Positions 24,604-33,344 of a DNA stretch of 64,000 bases are shown piece by piece (within the stretch, counting starts at the first letter, position 1; each line of letters begins with the position of its first letter). A program made the translations under genes and the position numbers. A model generated the notes under the pieces. It had not been told where the DNA came from. It did not search any database and saw only the letters and a program-made list of their open reading frames with translations. This stretch comes from JABWCQ01 sp964530625 (GTDB lineage: Bacteria; Electryoneota; RPQS01), in the NCBI GenBank assembly GCA_964530625.1, contig CAZHAK010000001.1:1-64000 (forward strand), written 5' to 3'.

Positions 24604-25185
24604 ATGACCCCCGAACAAGAAAAGCACCTACAACATTACATAAAGCGCGTCGCGGATGCCGGCATTCTTTTGGTCTCATTTGCAGACCGAAGCCGGCTGG
24701 AAGAGCGACATCTGGCTCCGTCCTTAGCGGGGCTGGAGCTGCTTCCGGAATCTGGAAGAGTTTTGGACATCGGCAGCGGCGGCGGCTTCCCGGCGATTCC
24801 GTTGGCTATCCTAACTCCTCATTTGTCATATACTTTGGTCGAGTCAAACTCAAGAAAAGCAGCATTTTTACGCCGTGTTTCACGTGAAACAGAGCTCGAA
24901 CAACGAGTTACGGTACTTTGTCAACGTGTCGAGGATACAGAGCTTGTGGAAGGCGGCGGTTTGCGTAGCGAGGTCTTCGACTGTATTATGGCTCGCGCCG
25001 TGACAGATCTGCCGCATTTGGTCAAGTGGAGTCGTCAACTGCTTCATCCGGACGGATTCTTCTTGTTCTGGAAAGGTAAGGACTGGCGGCGTGAGGCCTG
25101 GCCTGAGGAACTGGGACTCAAGTTACTCAAAGAACTCAACTTAGCAGACGGGAGCAAGCTCATCAAACTCATCGTGGAAAAGTGA
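24604..25185 (+). CDS. rsmG: 16S rRNA (guanine-N7)-methyltransferase RsmG (GidB)
   Basis: Methylates G527 of 16S rRNA using S-adenosylmethionine; loss of activity is linked to low-level streptomycin resistance in other bacteria. 193 residues, slightly shorter than E. coli RsmG (207). The SAM motif is VLDIGSGGGFPAIPLAIL (about 54-70), with LVESNSRKAAFLRRV and VSRETELEQRV next, then ARAVTDLPHLVKWSRQLL. A perfect parS site (24876-24891) lies within the coding sequence and encodes part of RRVSRETE. The gene overlaps murQ by four bases (GTGA). Confidence 0.97.
   Translation: MTPEQEKHLQHYIKRVADAGILLVSFADRSRLEERHLAPSLAGLELLPESGRVLDIGSGGGFPAIPLAILTPHLSYTLVESNSRKAAFLRRVSRETELEQRVTVLCQRVEDTELVEGGGLRSEVFDCIMARAVTDLPHLVKWSRQLLHPDGFFLFWKGKDWRREAWPEELGLKLLKELNLADGSKLIKLIVEK
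24876..24891. promoter_or_regulatory. parS site, perfect 16/16
   Basis: TGTTTCACGTGAAACA inside rsmG. This is the canonical ParB/Spo0J centromere-like site. No parA or parB gene is in the window. Confidence 0.92.
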
Positions 25186-26114
25186 AAGAAGACGCTTTCA
25201 AAGAGCTGGCCGGGCTGACGACGGAGGCCCGCAATCCGGACACATTGAATCTTGACAAGATGACCACGCGCGAGATTCTCGAGGCTATGAACCGCGAAGA
25301 TCGCAAAATCCCGGACATCGTGGCGGCCGCGATTCCACAAATTGAGATTCTGGTCGAGCGCGTGGTCATCGCGCTGCAGCGGGGGGGACGTCTCCTCTAT
25401 ATAGGTGCGGGGACATCGGGTCGGCTGGGAGTGCTCGATGCCTCGGAGTGTCCGCCGACTTTCGGGACGGAGCCGCACTTGGTGCAGGGGTTTATTGCGG
25501 GAGGGTATGAGTCGCTCAGGAAAGCTGCGGAGGGAGCCGAGGACAATCCGGATGGAGTGCTCCACGATTTTGAGTTATGTTGTATAAATGAGGAGGATGT
25601 GGTAGTGGGGATCACAGCGTCGCGGCGAACCCCTTATGTTTTGGGAGGGTTACGCCACGCAAAATCGCACGGATGTTATACAGCGCTCCTCATATGCAAC
25701 CAATTCGATGCGAAGAGTATGAAATATGAGGAGGCGGAGGCTCAACCGGATGTAATCATTGAGTTGCCGGTGGGGCCGGAGGTACTGACGGGTTCGACGC
25801 GGCTGAAGGCGGGGACTGCGACGAAGCTTGCGCTGAACATGATTACGACGGCAGCGTGGGTGCGGATGGGAAAGTGTTACGGGAATTTGATGGTGGATTT
25901 GCGGATGGGGAGTCAGAAACTGCAGGCTCGCGCGCGGCGGATTTTGATGGAGATCACCGGCTGCGACTACGAGTGGGCCGACGAGCTTTTGAAGCAATCT
26001 TCCGGCGAGCTGAAGACCGCGCTGGTCATGCATTTTCGTGGTACGACGGCTGAGCACGCGCGAGATTTTTTGGAAGAGCATCGAGGGAAACTGAAAGAAG
26101 CGATTGCGAAGTGA
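25182..26114 (+). CDS. murQ: N-acetylmuramic acid 6-phosphate etherase
   Basis: Cleaves the lactyl ether of MurNAc-6-phosphate to GlcNAc-6-phosphate in cell-wall recycling; cytoplasmic. 310 residues. Family blocks: LTTEARNPDTLNLDKMTTREILEAMN near the N-terminus, the SIS-domain sugar-binding stretch GRLLYIGAGTSGRLGVLDASECPPTFGT, IAGGYESLRKAAEGAEDNPD, ITASRRTPYVLGGLRHAK, and PEVLTGSTRLKAGTATKLALNMITTAAWVRMGKCYGNLMVDLR. The GTG start overlaps the rsmG stop, so the two are translationally coupled. It occupies the place where parA often follows rsmG. Confidence 0.96.
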   Translation: MKEDAFKELAGLTTEARNPDTLNLDKMTTREILEAMNREDRKIPDIVAAAIPQIEILVERVVIALQRGGRLLYIGAGTSGRLGVLDASECPPTFGTEPHLVQGFIAGGYESLRKAAEGAEDNPDGVLHDFELCCINEEDVVVGITASRRTPYVLGGLRHAKSHGCYTALLICNQFDAKSMKYEEAEAQPDVIIELPVGPEVLTGSTRLKAGTATKLALNMITTAAWVRMGKCYGNLMVDLRMGSQKLQARARRILMEITGCDYEWADELLKQSSGELKTALVMHFRGTTAEHARDFLEEHRGKLKEAIAK

Positions 26115-26217
26115 GAAAGCCTTCACGAGAAGACAAGAGACACTCATTGTCCAGCAGATATCGCAATGCATAGACTAAGAGCATATAGACTTAACAGAAT
26201 TCACACAAGGATGAAAC

Positions 26218-28989
26218 ATGGCGTCTGAAGAGTTACGTCAAAGGGGATTTCTCAAAAGTGGCAGTCTAAAGGGAGAGAGTTTTGGGAAATACGAAGAGAT
26301 AAATATAGGGGCAACATCGCTCGATGCGCTTGTGAAAGCGGGCCTTGAGGGAACTCTTCCCAAGAGTATCGTGTTTCCCTTCAGAGAATATAAGGCTCCC
26401 AAGAAACCATCTTCAGCTAAACCTGATAGACTAATCTGTTTTCGAAACGCAGGACAGTTGACCACAATAGCAGTAATTGAGCACAAGTCCAAACTTAAAT
26501 TCAGGAGTGCCAAAGACAAACTATACGCGGCCGAGGAAGCGTTGTACTCGGCGCTCGCACTAGGAGCAAAGATAGGAGTTGCAACAGACGGCGAAGAATT
26601 CAAATACTTCTTGACAGAGTTTTGCTTACAGCAAAAGAAGATCGAGTTCTTACCAGAGATTCGTTCACTGAACCCAGCAGTTATCGATGATCTTCTCGCA
26701 GGCGGAAGCATAGAGCGCGATCCTGCACAACTTTCAGAAAGAGTATGGCAACACATTTGGCACGCTACAAAAGAGGAGCCCAAACAGTGTCTCTTAACTT
26801 TTGTGGAGCTATTTGTGCTCAAGTTTCTGTCCGACAATCTTTCCACAAAGCTTCTCCCAGAATCACAGAGGTTTTACGAGCTGCTACTTGACAATAAACG
26901 ATTCATTGACAAACACGGAAAATCACAAATTGAGTATTACATTGAGATTATAAGACCTCAAATCAAGAAGCTCTTTCAAGACAACACGATCTGTGATGAC
27001 CCGATAGTTCCGGAAACATTTGGTCTGTCGACTATCGTTAGCAAAACGTCGATCATTAACGGTTTTTCTTTCTTACGTTCATCAGTTGCCTCCCCCGCGA
27101 CATACAATCGGGTCTTCCTTGATATACTAGAAGAATTTCATAAGTTTGGCTCTTTGTCGATAATCGAACCAGAATTCAAACTCAGACTTTATGAGACCTT
27201 CCTAAAGAAATCGGCGAGGCAAGCAAAACTGGGCCAGTTCTTTACTCCAAGAAACATTGTAAAGGCAATAATAAAGATGGCCCGCATAGACAAGCTTCCC
27301 AAAGGATCGATTTGTTTGGACCCTGCTGCAGGTGTCGGAGGGTTCGTCCTAGAGCCGCTGCTCCTTAATGAACATCTAAGAAACAACATCTCATTTCAAG
27401 CGGGCAAGGTAAACCAAGAAGTCAGATTCATAGGTGTCGATGTCGACGCCAGCACACATATTCTTGCGAAGGCGAATCTGCTAATTCACCTTGTCGAGAA
27501 TGTGCGCGATCCTTCGGTGACCGTTGAAGCACTAAACAAGCTGATGGCGCGAATGTTCGTTTTGATGAATGAAGACGAGACATTGGGTTCGCTGGCGCAT
27601 CCGCCACTCGATGCGGTAGACTTGGTGATGACTAATCCACCGTACGTTACTCAGGGTTCAAGAATCTACAAAGAGGCAATCTCTGAAGGTCGTATACTAA
27701 AGGATGGCACTACGCTGAGAGAATATTACACAGGTTGTGGTTTGGGACTCGAAAGTCTGTTTCTAAGATACATTTCGGGAGCGTTAAAACCCGGTGCAAG
27801 AGCATTTGTAATCGTACCGCAGGGCCTCTTGACAAGGACAGAGGAGGGAACGAAGGGGGCGCTCCTTAGTGAGTGTAATTTGCTTGCATCAATAGCTCTT
27901 CCTCGAAACACTTTCTTTAATACGCCACAGAAGACCTACATACTTGCATTGGAAAAGCGTCGAACTCACAACCAGTCGCGCCCCGTGGTCTTTTGCGCGA
28001 TTGCACGTTCGATCGGCGAAACTCTCGATTATCGTCGACTTCCGACACCGGATGATAATGACTTGCAACAGATTGCAGAAATGTTCCTTTCAAGACTCGA
28101 AGGAAAGCAGATTTCCGCAAGTATTCTAATAAAGGAAGCGCCAGCGAGTTCATTTCAGAGCACCGATCGATGGGACGTTCTAAGATTCTGGTCAGATGAA
28201 GAACTTGTAAAACTAGGTGAAAGAGAACCTGCCCTTGACAGAGTGAACTTTATTGATGAGGTGGAAGAACAACTTGAACAGATTTCGGCAGAACTCGAAT
28301 CCACGAGAAATGAAATTAAGAAACTTACGGCTGGAACCTCAAAGAAAGTGAGCATTGGAAACAACAAGCTATTCAAGATTCGCCGGGGCACCAGAGTTCG
28401 CCGAGGCGACTGTGATTTGAACCCTGGCTTGATACCAGTGTATTCAGGTTCTAAGGACCCTAATCGCCCACTTGGAAACGTATCTGAAGAGTGGTTGAAG
28501 CAAAACGCCGTCACGATTGAAAACAAGCCTATAATTACGGTGAATGCAAACGGCTATGTTGGAGCTGTGTTTGTCCGACACGAAAAATGCGTCATACATG
28601 ATGATGTGATGATAGTTGAACTGAAGCGAGAGGACATTGATATTGACTACGTTGCCTACCAGCTTGAGGGATCAATAGCGGAAGGGAATTACGAATATGA
28701 GGCAAAGCTATACAGCAGGGTTGGGGAACTCGAAATAGCCATCCCCACGAAGAGCAACCAAGATGACACTTTCGATCTTGATCGACAGAAGCAAATTGCG
28801 TCAGCAATTAAGCAATTTAAGACCGTCGTTCAGAAGCTCCGAGAGCTAGGTAATTGGAGCAGTGAAGCACGATTTAAGAATGACAATGATGGAAATGGCT
28901 CAAAGCAACCCAGACTTGATCAAAGTTCGGACAAAATTACGAAAAAGTCAGCGAAAAAGAAGCCCGCACCAAAGAAATCATCAAACTAG
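26218..28989 (+). CDS. Single-chain restriction-modification enzyme (R-M-S fusion, type IIG-like)
   Basis: 923 residues, AT-rich relative to its neighbours. Three parts are seen. (1) An N-terminal nuclease-like domain with PD (69-70) and EHK (88-90) spaced as in PD-(D/E)xK enzymes of the HsdR_N type. (2) An N6-adenine methyltransferase of type I/HsdM-like fold: GQFFTPRNIVKAIIKMA (about 337), SAM motif DPAAGVGGF (about 364) and catalytic NPPY (about 472). (3) From about 715 a specificity region like a type I HsdS half (KIRRGTRVRRGDC, TVNANGYVGAVF, IHDDVMIVEL), then a coiled coil. The tail is Lys-rich. One protein probably cuts and methylates. No separate R, M or S gene is nearby. Target unknown. 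Confidence 0.82.
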   Translation: MASEELRQRGFLKSGSLKGESFGKYEEINIGATSLDALVKAGLEGTLPKSIVFPFREYKAPKKPSSAKPDRLICFRNAGQLTTIAVIEHKSKLKFRSAKDKLYAAEEALYSALALGAKIGVATDGEEFKYFLTEFCLQQKKIEFLPEIRSLNPAVIDDLLAGGSIERDPAQLSERVWQHIWHATKEEPKQCLLTFVELFVLKFLSDNLSTKLLPESQRFYELLLDNKRFIDKHGKSQIEYYIEIIRPQIKKLFQDNTICDDPIVPETFGLSTIVSKTSIINGFSFLRSSVASPATYNRVFLDILEEFHKFGSLSIIEPEFKLRLYETFLKKSARQAKLGQFFTPRNIVKAIIKMARIDKLPKGSICLDPAAGVGGFVLEPLLLNEHLRNNISFQAGKVNQEVRFIGVDVDASTHILAKANLLIHLVENVRDPSVTVEALNKLMARMFVLMNEDETLGSLAHPPLDAVDLVMTNPPYVTQGSRIYKEAISEGRILKDGTTLREYYTGCGLGLESLFLRYISGALKPGARAFVIVPQGLLTRTEEGTKGALLSECNLLASIALPRNTFFNTPQKTYILALEKRRTHNQSRPVVFCAIARSIGETLDYRRLPTPDDNDLQQIAEMFLSRLEGKQISASILIKEAPASSFQSTDRWDVLRFWSDEELVKLGEREPALDRVNFIDEVEEQLEQISAELESTRNEIKKLTAGTSKKVSIGNNKLFKIRRGTRVRRGDCDLNPGLIPVYSGSKDPNRPLGNVSEEWLKQNAVTIENKPIITVNANGYVGAVFVRHEKCVIHDDVMIVELKREDIDIDYVAYQLEGSIAEGNYEYEAKLYSRVGELEIAIPTKSNQDDTFDLDRQKQIASAIKQFKTVVQKLRELGNWSSEARFKNDNDGNGSKQPRLDQSSDKITKKSAKKKPAPKKSSN

Positions 28990-29005
28990 CACCCACCACC
29001 CACCC

Positions 29006-29491
29006 ATGCCAAACAACCAAAAACTCCCCGTATCGAAGTCCAAGCTGGGCTACACGACCTCGCACATTATCAAGCAGCCGCTCAAGAAAGTTTGGGAAGC
29101 GGTGACTGAAGACAAGCACCTTAAGAAATATTTCGTGGACAAGCAGATCGGCGAGTGGGGGCCTGACCTCGCGCCGGTGAAGTGGTGGTGGAAAGCCTAC
29201 GGCGACGAAACTATGGACATGTACCCTACATTATATAGGGAATACGAGCGCATCGAGTTCGTCTCGGAGGCTTATGGTCCTAAATACATGACTTCTATCA
29301 CCTTCGAGTTCGTCAAGAAAGGGCCGCGCGAAACCATCTTCCGCGTCCACGACTATGGCTACAAACAGAAAGACCTGAAAGCCGCGTTTACGATGTGCGA
29401 AGGCTGGACGGAATTTCATACATATTTGAAGGCGTACCTGACGTTCGGTGTGGACGTGATGAGGGAGAGGAAATTGGCAAATAGGAAATAG
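29006..29491 (+). CDS. SRPBCC/AHSA1-like protein (copy 1)
   Basis: 161 residues of the START-like SRPBCC fold. Blocks: YTTSHIIKQPLKKVWEAVTEDKHLKKYFVD (typical N-terminal strand-helix), VKWWWKAYGDETMDMYP, YERIEFVSEAYGPKYMTSITFEFVKKG, and the C-terminal helix AFTMCEGWTEFHTYLKAYLTFG. These bind hydrophobic ligands or act as Hsp90 activators (AHSA1); the role here is unknown. The ATG 29006 is chosen because the conserved fold starts soon after; an open extension upstream overlaps the restriction gene. A close paralogue lies at 31071. Confidence 0.82.
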   Translation: MPNNQKLPVSKSKLGYTTSHIIKQPLKKVWEAVTEDKHLKKYFVDKQIGEWGPDLAPVKWWWKAYGDETMDMYPTLYREYERIEFVSEAYGPKYMTSITFEFVKKGPRETIFRVHDYGYKQKDLKAAFTMCEGWTEFHTYLKAYLTFGVDVMRERKLANRK

Positions 29492-29570
29492 CAAATAGGA
29501 AAAAGGGAAAAGGCGGACATTCCGGGTTCTTACCTCATACCTCTTACCTAATCTGAATTACTTCAATGCT

Positions 29571-29607
29571 TGACCCCCCCTAACCCCCCGGAGGACCGGA
29601 GGGGAAA
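29571..29607. repeat. C-rich palindrome family D, copy 1
   Basis: TGACCCCCCCTAACCCCCCG followed by GAGGACCGGAGGGG. Related copies: 59890-59929 and, inverted, 51922-51961. Each lies just before or after a gene. Confidence 0.7.
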
Positions 29608-29625
29608 CAGAAGAAAGGGACCCCC

Positions 29626-30522
29626 ATGATTCGACTCGTTTTACTTGCCCTGCTCTCCTTATATATAGGTGCGTATGCGCTGGAGACTCCGGTGGCGGCG
29701 GATTCTCTGTTCCACGCGGAGCAGTATGAAGCGGCGGCGGCGGCCTATTCGGCTCACCTGAAGATTAACCCGGCGGACGGGCAAAGTTTTTGGCGGTTGG
29801 GCTACTGCAATCATCATTTGGAGAAATTTCAAGACGCGATTGACAGCTACAAGCAAGCCGACTCGCTGGGATTCGCCAAGGCGATGTCGCGCTACAACAT
29901 GAGCTGTGCTTATGCGCGGCTGGGTGAAACCGCGCCCGCGATAGCCTGGCTCGACAGCGCGTATGCCGTGGGTTTCGCACAATTTGATATGATGAAAGCG
30001 GATTCCGATTTGGAAAGCCTGCTGGCGACACGCGAGTGGGCGGAGTTTATCGCGCGCACCGAGAAAATACTGCGGCCCTGTTTGTTCGATACGCGCTATC
30101 GGCAGTTTGATTTTTGGGAAGGGGAGTGGATTGTGGTGATGACGCAAGGCGGGCAGTACGTCGGCCAAAATTCCGTGACCCGAAAGCAAGCGGGCTGTCT
30201 GCTGCATGAAGCTTGGACATCGCTGAACGGCAACACGGGCGAGAGTATCAATTTTTTTAATCCCGAAACGCAGAAGTGGAATCAACTTTGGACGGATGCG
30301 CGGGGGAGTTATACAATTTATGAAGGCGAATTCAAAGACGGCGCGATGCGGTTTGATGGCAGGAATTACGACTTCGGCAAGACTGAGAAACCGGATCGCA
30401 TGCGCATGACGTTAACGCCGAATGACGACGGAAGTGTTCAACAATTTATCGAAATACAAAACGTCGAAACGCAGGAGTGGCAATCCTGGTTTGACGGAAC
30501 TTACAAAAGGAAAGACAAATGA
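29626..30522 (+). CDS. Exported TPR protein with C-terminal DUF1579-like domain
   Basis: 298 residues. A signal peptide (MIRLVLLALLSLYIGAYA) is followed by TPR-like repeats to about 130 (YEAAAAAYSAHLKINPADGQSFWRLGYCNHHLEKFQDAIDSYKQAD). From about 155 a compact domain starts with FDFWEGEWIVVM and continues SVTRKQAGCLLHEAW, NFFNPETQKWNQLWTDARGSYTIYEGEFKDG. This resembles DUF1579-type beta-sandwich domains found in secreted proteins. No catalytic motif is visible. It overlaps the next gene by four bases (ATGA). Confidence 0.7.
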   Translation: MIRLVLLALLSLYIGAYALETPVAADSLFHAEQYEAAAAAYSAHLKINPADGQSFWRLGYCNHHLEKFQDAIDSYKQADSLGFAKAMSRYNMSCAYARLGETAPAIAWLDSAYAVGFAQFDMMKADSDLESLLATREWAEFIARTEKILRPCLFDTRYRQFDFWEGEWIVVMTQGGQYVGQNSVTRKQAGCLLHEAWTSLNGNTGESINFFNPETQKWNQLWTDARGSYTIYEGEFKDGAMRFDGRNYDFGKTEKPDRMRMTLTPNDDGSVQQFIEIQNVETQEWQSWFDGTYKRKDK

Positions 30523-31040
30523 TTTTGATTCCACAAAACGCAGCGCACTGGCACGCCATCGTGTCGCACATTTCCCCGATATTGTTTATGGTCGCGGCGG
30601 CGATTATGGTGTTGGCGACGGTTTGGAAAGACATCCGTTGGCAGCGTGTGGCGCTGGGGCTTATCATCGTGAGCGTGATCACGACCGCAGTGACATTTCA
30701 GATGGGCGAAGAAGCTGAGCACCTAATGGAAACAGACGCAAACGAGCAGTACATTCATCCGCACGAAGAGCTTGCCGAAACTGCGCGCTACATTGTTATT
30801 CCGTTTGGACTGTTGATACTCACGCTGTGGTGGTTTACGAGAAAGCACAGGCTTTTGCCTGCGTGGGCTTCATGGGGCGCGGTGGTTGTTTCACTTGGAA
30901 TTGTGGTGCTGCTCACAAATGTCGGAGCGGCAGGCGGAAAGATTAGTCATCCCGAGGCGCGGCCCGGCTGGGTTACCGGCGGCGGGCAAGACCATGACGA
31001 TGATGACCATGAAAGTGACGACGAAGACGACACCTACTAA
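30519..31040 (+). CDS. Membrane protein with acidic His-containing tail
   Basis: 173 residues with about four membrane helices (ISPILFMVAAAIMVLATVW, ALGLIIVSVITTAVTFQMG, IVIPFGLLILTLWWF, WGAVVVSLGIVVLLTNVGAAGG). Between helices 2 and 3 lies EEAEHLMETDANEQYIHPHEELAE with several His. The layout is like DUF2231-type membrane proteins, a weak assignment. The tail (GGGQDHDDDDHESDDEDDTY) is very acidic and could bind metal. Translationally coupled to the TPR gene upstream. Confidence 0.65.
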   Translation: MILIPQNAAHWHAIVSHISPILFMVAAAIMVLATVWKDIRWQRVALGLIIVSVITTAVTFQMGEEAEHLMETDANEQYIHPHEELAETARYIVIPFGLLILTLWWFTRKHRLLPAWASWGAVVVSLGIVVLLTNVGAAGGKISHPEARPGWVTGGGQDHDDDDHESDDEDDTY

Positions 31041-31070
31041 ACAAATCGAGCAATAACAGGGAGAAGAGCA

Positions 31071-31553
31071 GTGGCCACGAAAAAAACAGTAAGCCGCGCG
31101 AGCGACATCAAAATCGCGCGCGGGAAGATTGGATTTACGGTTGTGCAAACATACCGCGCGCCGATGAAGAAGATATGGGAAGCCGCGACAAAAGCCGAGC
31201 ATCTTCAGAAACATTTCGTTGATAAGGTGCGCGGGGATTTCAACGAGAAGTTTGAAACGGTGTTCTGGACATTTGCGGGACACGGCGAGTTTCCGCTCTA
31301 TCCGGTGGCCTATGCGCAGAACAAGTTTTTCGAGTTTTACTGGCAACTGTACGGCTCAAAGGACAAGTACTCGCTGGTGCGGTTTGAGTTTTCGGAGAAA
31401 GACGGGCTGGTGACGCTGAAGATCAGCGAAAGCGGCTGGAGTCAGGACTTGCTGCCGCGCGCGTTCGACAATTGCAACGGCTGGTCGGAGTTTTTGATGA
31501 CGCTGAAAGCGTACGTGCTCTACGGCAAGGATCTGCGCACGAAGAAGAAGTAA
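31071..31553 (+). CDS. SRPBCC/AHSA1-like protein (copy 2)
   Basis: 160 residues, a paralogue of the protein at 29006: FTVVQTYRAPMKKIWEAATKAEHLQKHFVDK, ETVFWTFAGHGEFPLYPV, FFEFYWQLYGSKDKYSLVRFEFSEKDG, and the C-terminal AFDNCNGWSEFLMTLKAYVLYG. GTG 31071 is used; GGGAGAAG lies 6 nt upstream. Two diverged copies flank the TPR and membrane-protein genes. The ligand is unknown. Confidence 0.82.
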   Translation: MATKKTVSRASDIKIARGKIGFTVVQTYRAPMKKIWEAATKAEHLQKHFVDKVRGDFNEKFETVFWTFAGHGEFPLYPVAYAQNKFFEFYWQLYGSKDKYSLVRFEFSEKDGLVTLKISESGWSQDLLPRAFDNCNGWSEFLMTLKAYVLYGKDLRTKKK

Positions 31554-31681
31554 AGGGTTTGAGACTATTGTGGAAAAGGGCGCGTAGGAAAGTTCTTGTT
31601 GAGCGACCGCAGAAGCAAAGCATTTTAAGTCAAGTTGAAGCAACGCCCGCAATTCGAGCAATCACAACTCATTGAGACATC

Positions 31682-32413
31682 ATGCGCATTTTCATCTTTG
31701 CACTGCTCGTCACGGTTCATTCACAACTTAGTCTTGCGTATTCCTTCCTGTCAATCGGCGCCGGCCCAGCCGAACAGCGCACGAGCTATTGGCAGTTTGC
31801 CTCCGTGGTTCAAAACCCGCGCCCGCAGAATGATATTACGATGATCGGCCAACGCTGGCAACTGACTATCGGCGGCAGCGGGAAAAAGTGCGAGTGGTAC
31901 GGCCAGTTTCGCATGTACGATTCGCAGTGGGGAAAGGCGTCCTTTGTCACACAGACCGAAGACGGTTATCAAACGCTCACCATAAAACGGTGGCAGTGGG
32001 ACCGCGCCTTTGTCTGCGGGTATCGGCGCTACATATCACAGTCCCGCACTGTCACAACATTGCTCGGGGGCGGCGCATTACTTGGCGTTGGCCGCGGTCA
32101 TCAAAGCGAACACCAAACGACTACCGTGATACACGAGGATCGCAGTCGCGAAACCACAGACAATTACTTCTATAATTACAGGCTGAAAGGTTTGAAAGCT
32201 GGACTGTTCGCCGATATTGGCTCCCGTTTTAGGATCAGCAACTATCTGTTCCTCGAGGCGTTGTTCGAACTCGGCGCAAGTGCAATGGGCATACCTCGCG
32301 TCTTTTTCGCAACATCAACGCGCGACGACGATGTACAATCCCTTGGCTCCGTAATCGAACCGAGTTTCATGCTGAACTTGAGATGGGATTTTGGCAGAGC
32401 GCTCGAACGGTAA
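31682..32413 (+). CDS. Exported outer-membrane-type protein
   Basis: 243 residues with a signal peptide (MRIFIFALLVTVHSQLSLAYS) and alternating aromatic strands suggestive of a small beta-barrel (WQLTIGGSGKKCEWYGQFRMYD, RAFVCGYRRYISQSRTVTTLLGGGALLGVG, FADIGSRFRISNYLFLEALFELG), ending in a barrel-like strand (PSFMLNLRWDFGRALER). It is distantly like the two genes that follow (shared final motif S-x-x-L-x-L-RWD/RYD). It begins a tandem series; a fossil of the start of the downstream HAD gene lies just behind its stop. Function unknown. Confidence 0.6.
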   Translation: MRIFIFALLVTVHSQLSLAYSFLSIGAGPAEQRTSYWQFASVVQNPRPQNDITMIGQRWQLTIGGSGKKCEWYGQFRMYDSQWGKASFVTQTEDGYQTLTIKRWQWDRAFVCGYRRYISQSRTVTTLLGGGALLGVGRGHQSEHQTTTVIHEDRSRETTDNYFYNYRLKGLKAGLFADIGSRFRISNYLFLEALFELGASAMGIPRVFFATSTRDDDVQSLGSVIEPSFMLNLRWDFGRALER

Positions 32414-32516
32414 CATAAATTCATTCTCGACTACGAAACCATAGCGGCCACCAATAGATAGCGCCGGATGACAGAAAAGGGATGCGCCAACACCGTTACA
32501 TTTCTGAAAGTCAAAC

Positions 32517-33246
32517 ATGCGATTATTCATGCTCATATTGCTGGTGTTTCCGCTCGCATCGCAAGCAGTGACACCGTTTGTATCGGTGGGTGTACAACCT
32601 ACACTTACGCTGAAAGGACACGATTGGCAGCTGGGCCACGAAGGAGGGACAAACCTTGACTATTTGTTCTACACGTACGCAGGTGGAATGGCAGTAGGTG
32701 TTAGATCCGGTCGCAAGGATTTCTACGTTGAATACAACTGGAAGAACTCACATGCAGAGTACGATCGTGGTAGCGGCTACTCCGAGCAGGTTGACACAGT
32801 TAGAACATCAACCTACTATAGATACTCGAAGCGATTCAAAAGACCAACGCGCAAAATTTGGTTTTCGATATGTTGTCGCCAAGAACTCAAGCAAATCGCT
32901 CCTTGCCACACTCGGCTGCGGAGCTTCCACGGGCACCACACACGAAAGCGACATAAGAGACATTTCTGTGCGCACCGAAGTTGTGTCAGACTCCGGGTTC
33001 ACAACCGAACTAGCACTCAGTCACGAGACAAGAACCTATAACATGTTCTCCCAATACAGTTTTGGTGGGTTTGTCGAGATGGGCACGCAGTTTCATATCT
33101 ACCGCAACCTCTCGGCGATGACAACCGCGCAACTTCACGCATATGTCTCCGGCTACAAAATCAGTACCTGGTTTTTCAGTTTCACGGATTGGGCTCACTT
33201 CATAGAACCGTCCCTATCCATCGCTCTCCGCTACGACCTGAAGTAA
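32517..33246 (+). pseudogene. Frameshifted outer-membrane-type protein (tandem copy)
   Basis: Signal peptide MRLFMLILLVFPLASQAVTPF, identical to that of the next gene. The first frame runs through VGVRSGRKDFYVEYNWKNSHAEY and breaks at an AAAA run (32838-32841). One A fewer restores the frame into KFGFRYVVAKNSSKSLLATLGCGASTG and on to SLSIALRYDLK at 33246. The restored protein would be about 242 residues, the size of its intact neighbour. The DNA at the two ends is almost identical to the next copy while the middle has diverged. Confidence 0.75.
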
Positions 33247-33344
33247 CACGATGCTCGACTACGAAACCACAGCCGACACCAATAGATAGCGCCGGATGAC
33301 AGAAAAGGGATGCGCCAACACCGTTACATTACTGAAAGTCAAAC

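Noticed and set aside
28862..29005. N-terminal extension of the first SRPBCC protein
   Set aside because: It overlaps the 3' end of the restriction gene and encodes a low-complexity basic stretch; the fold begins after ATG 29006.
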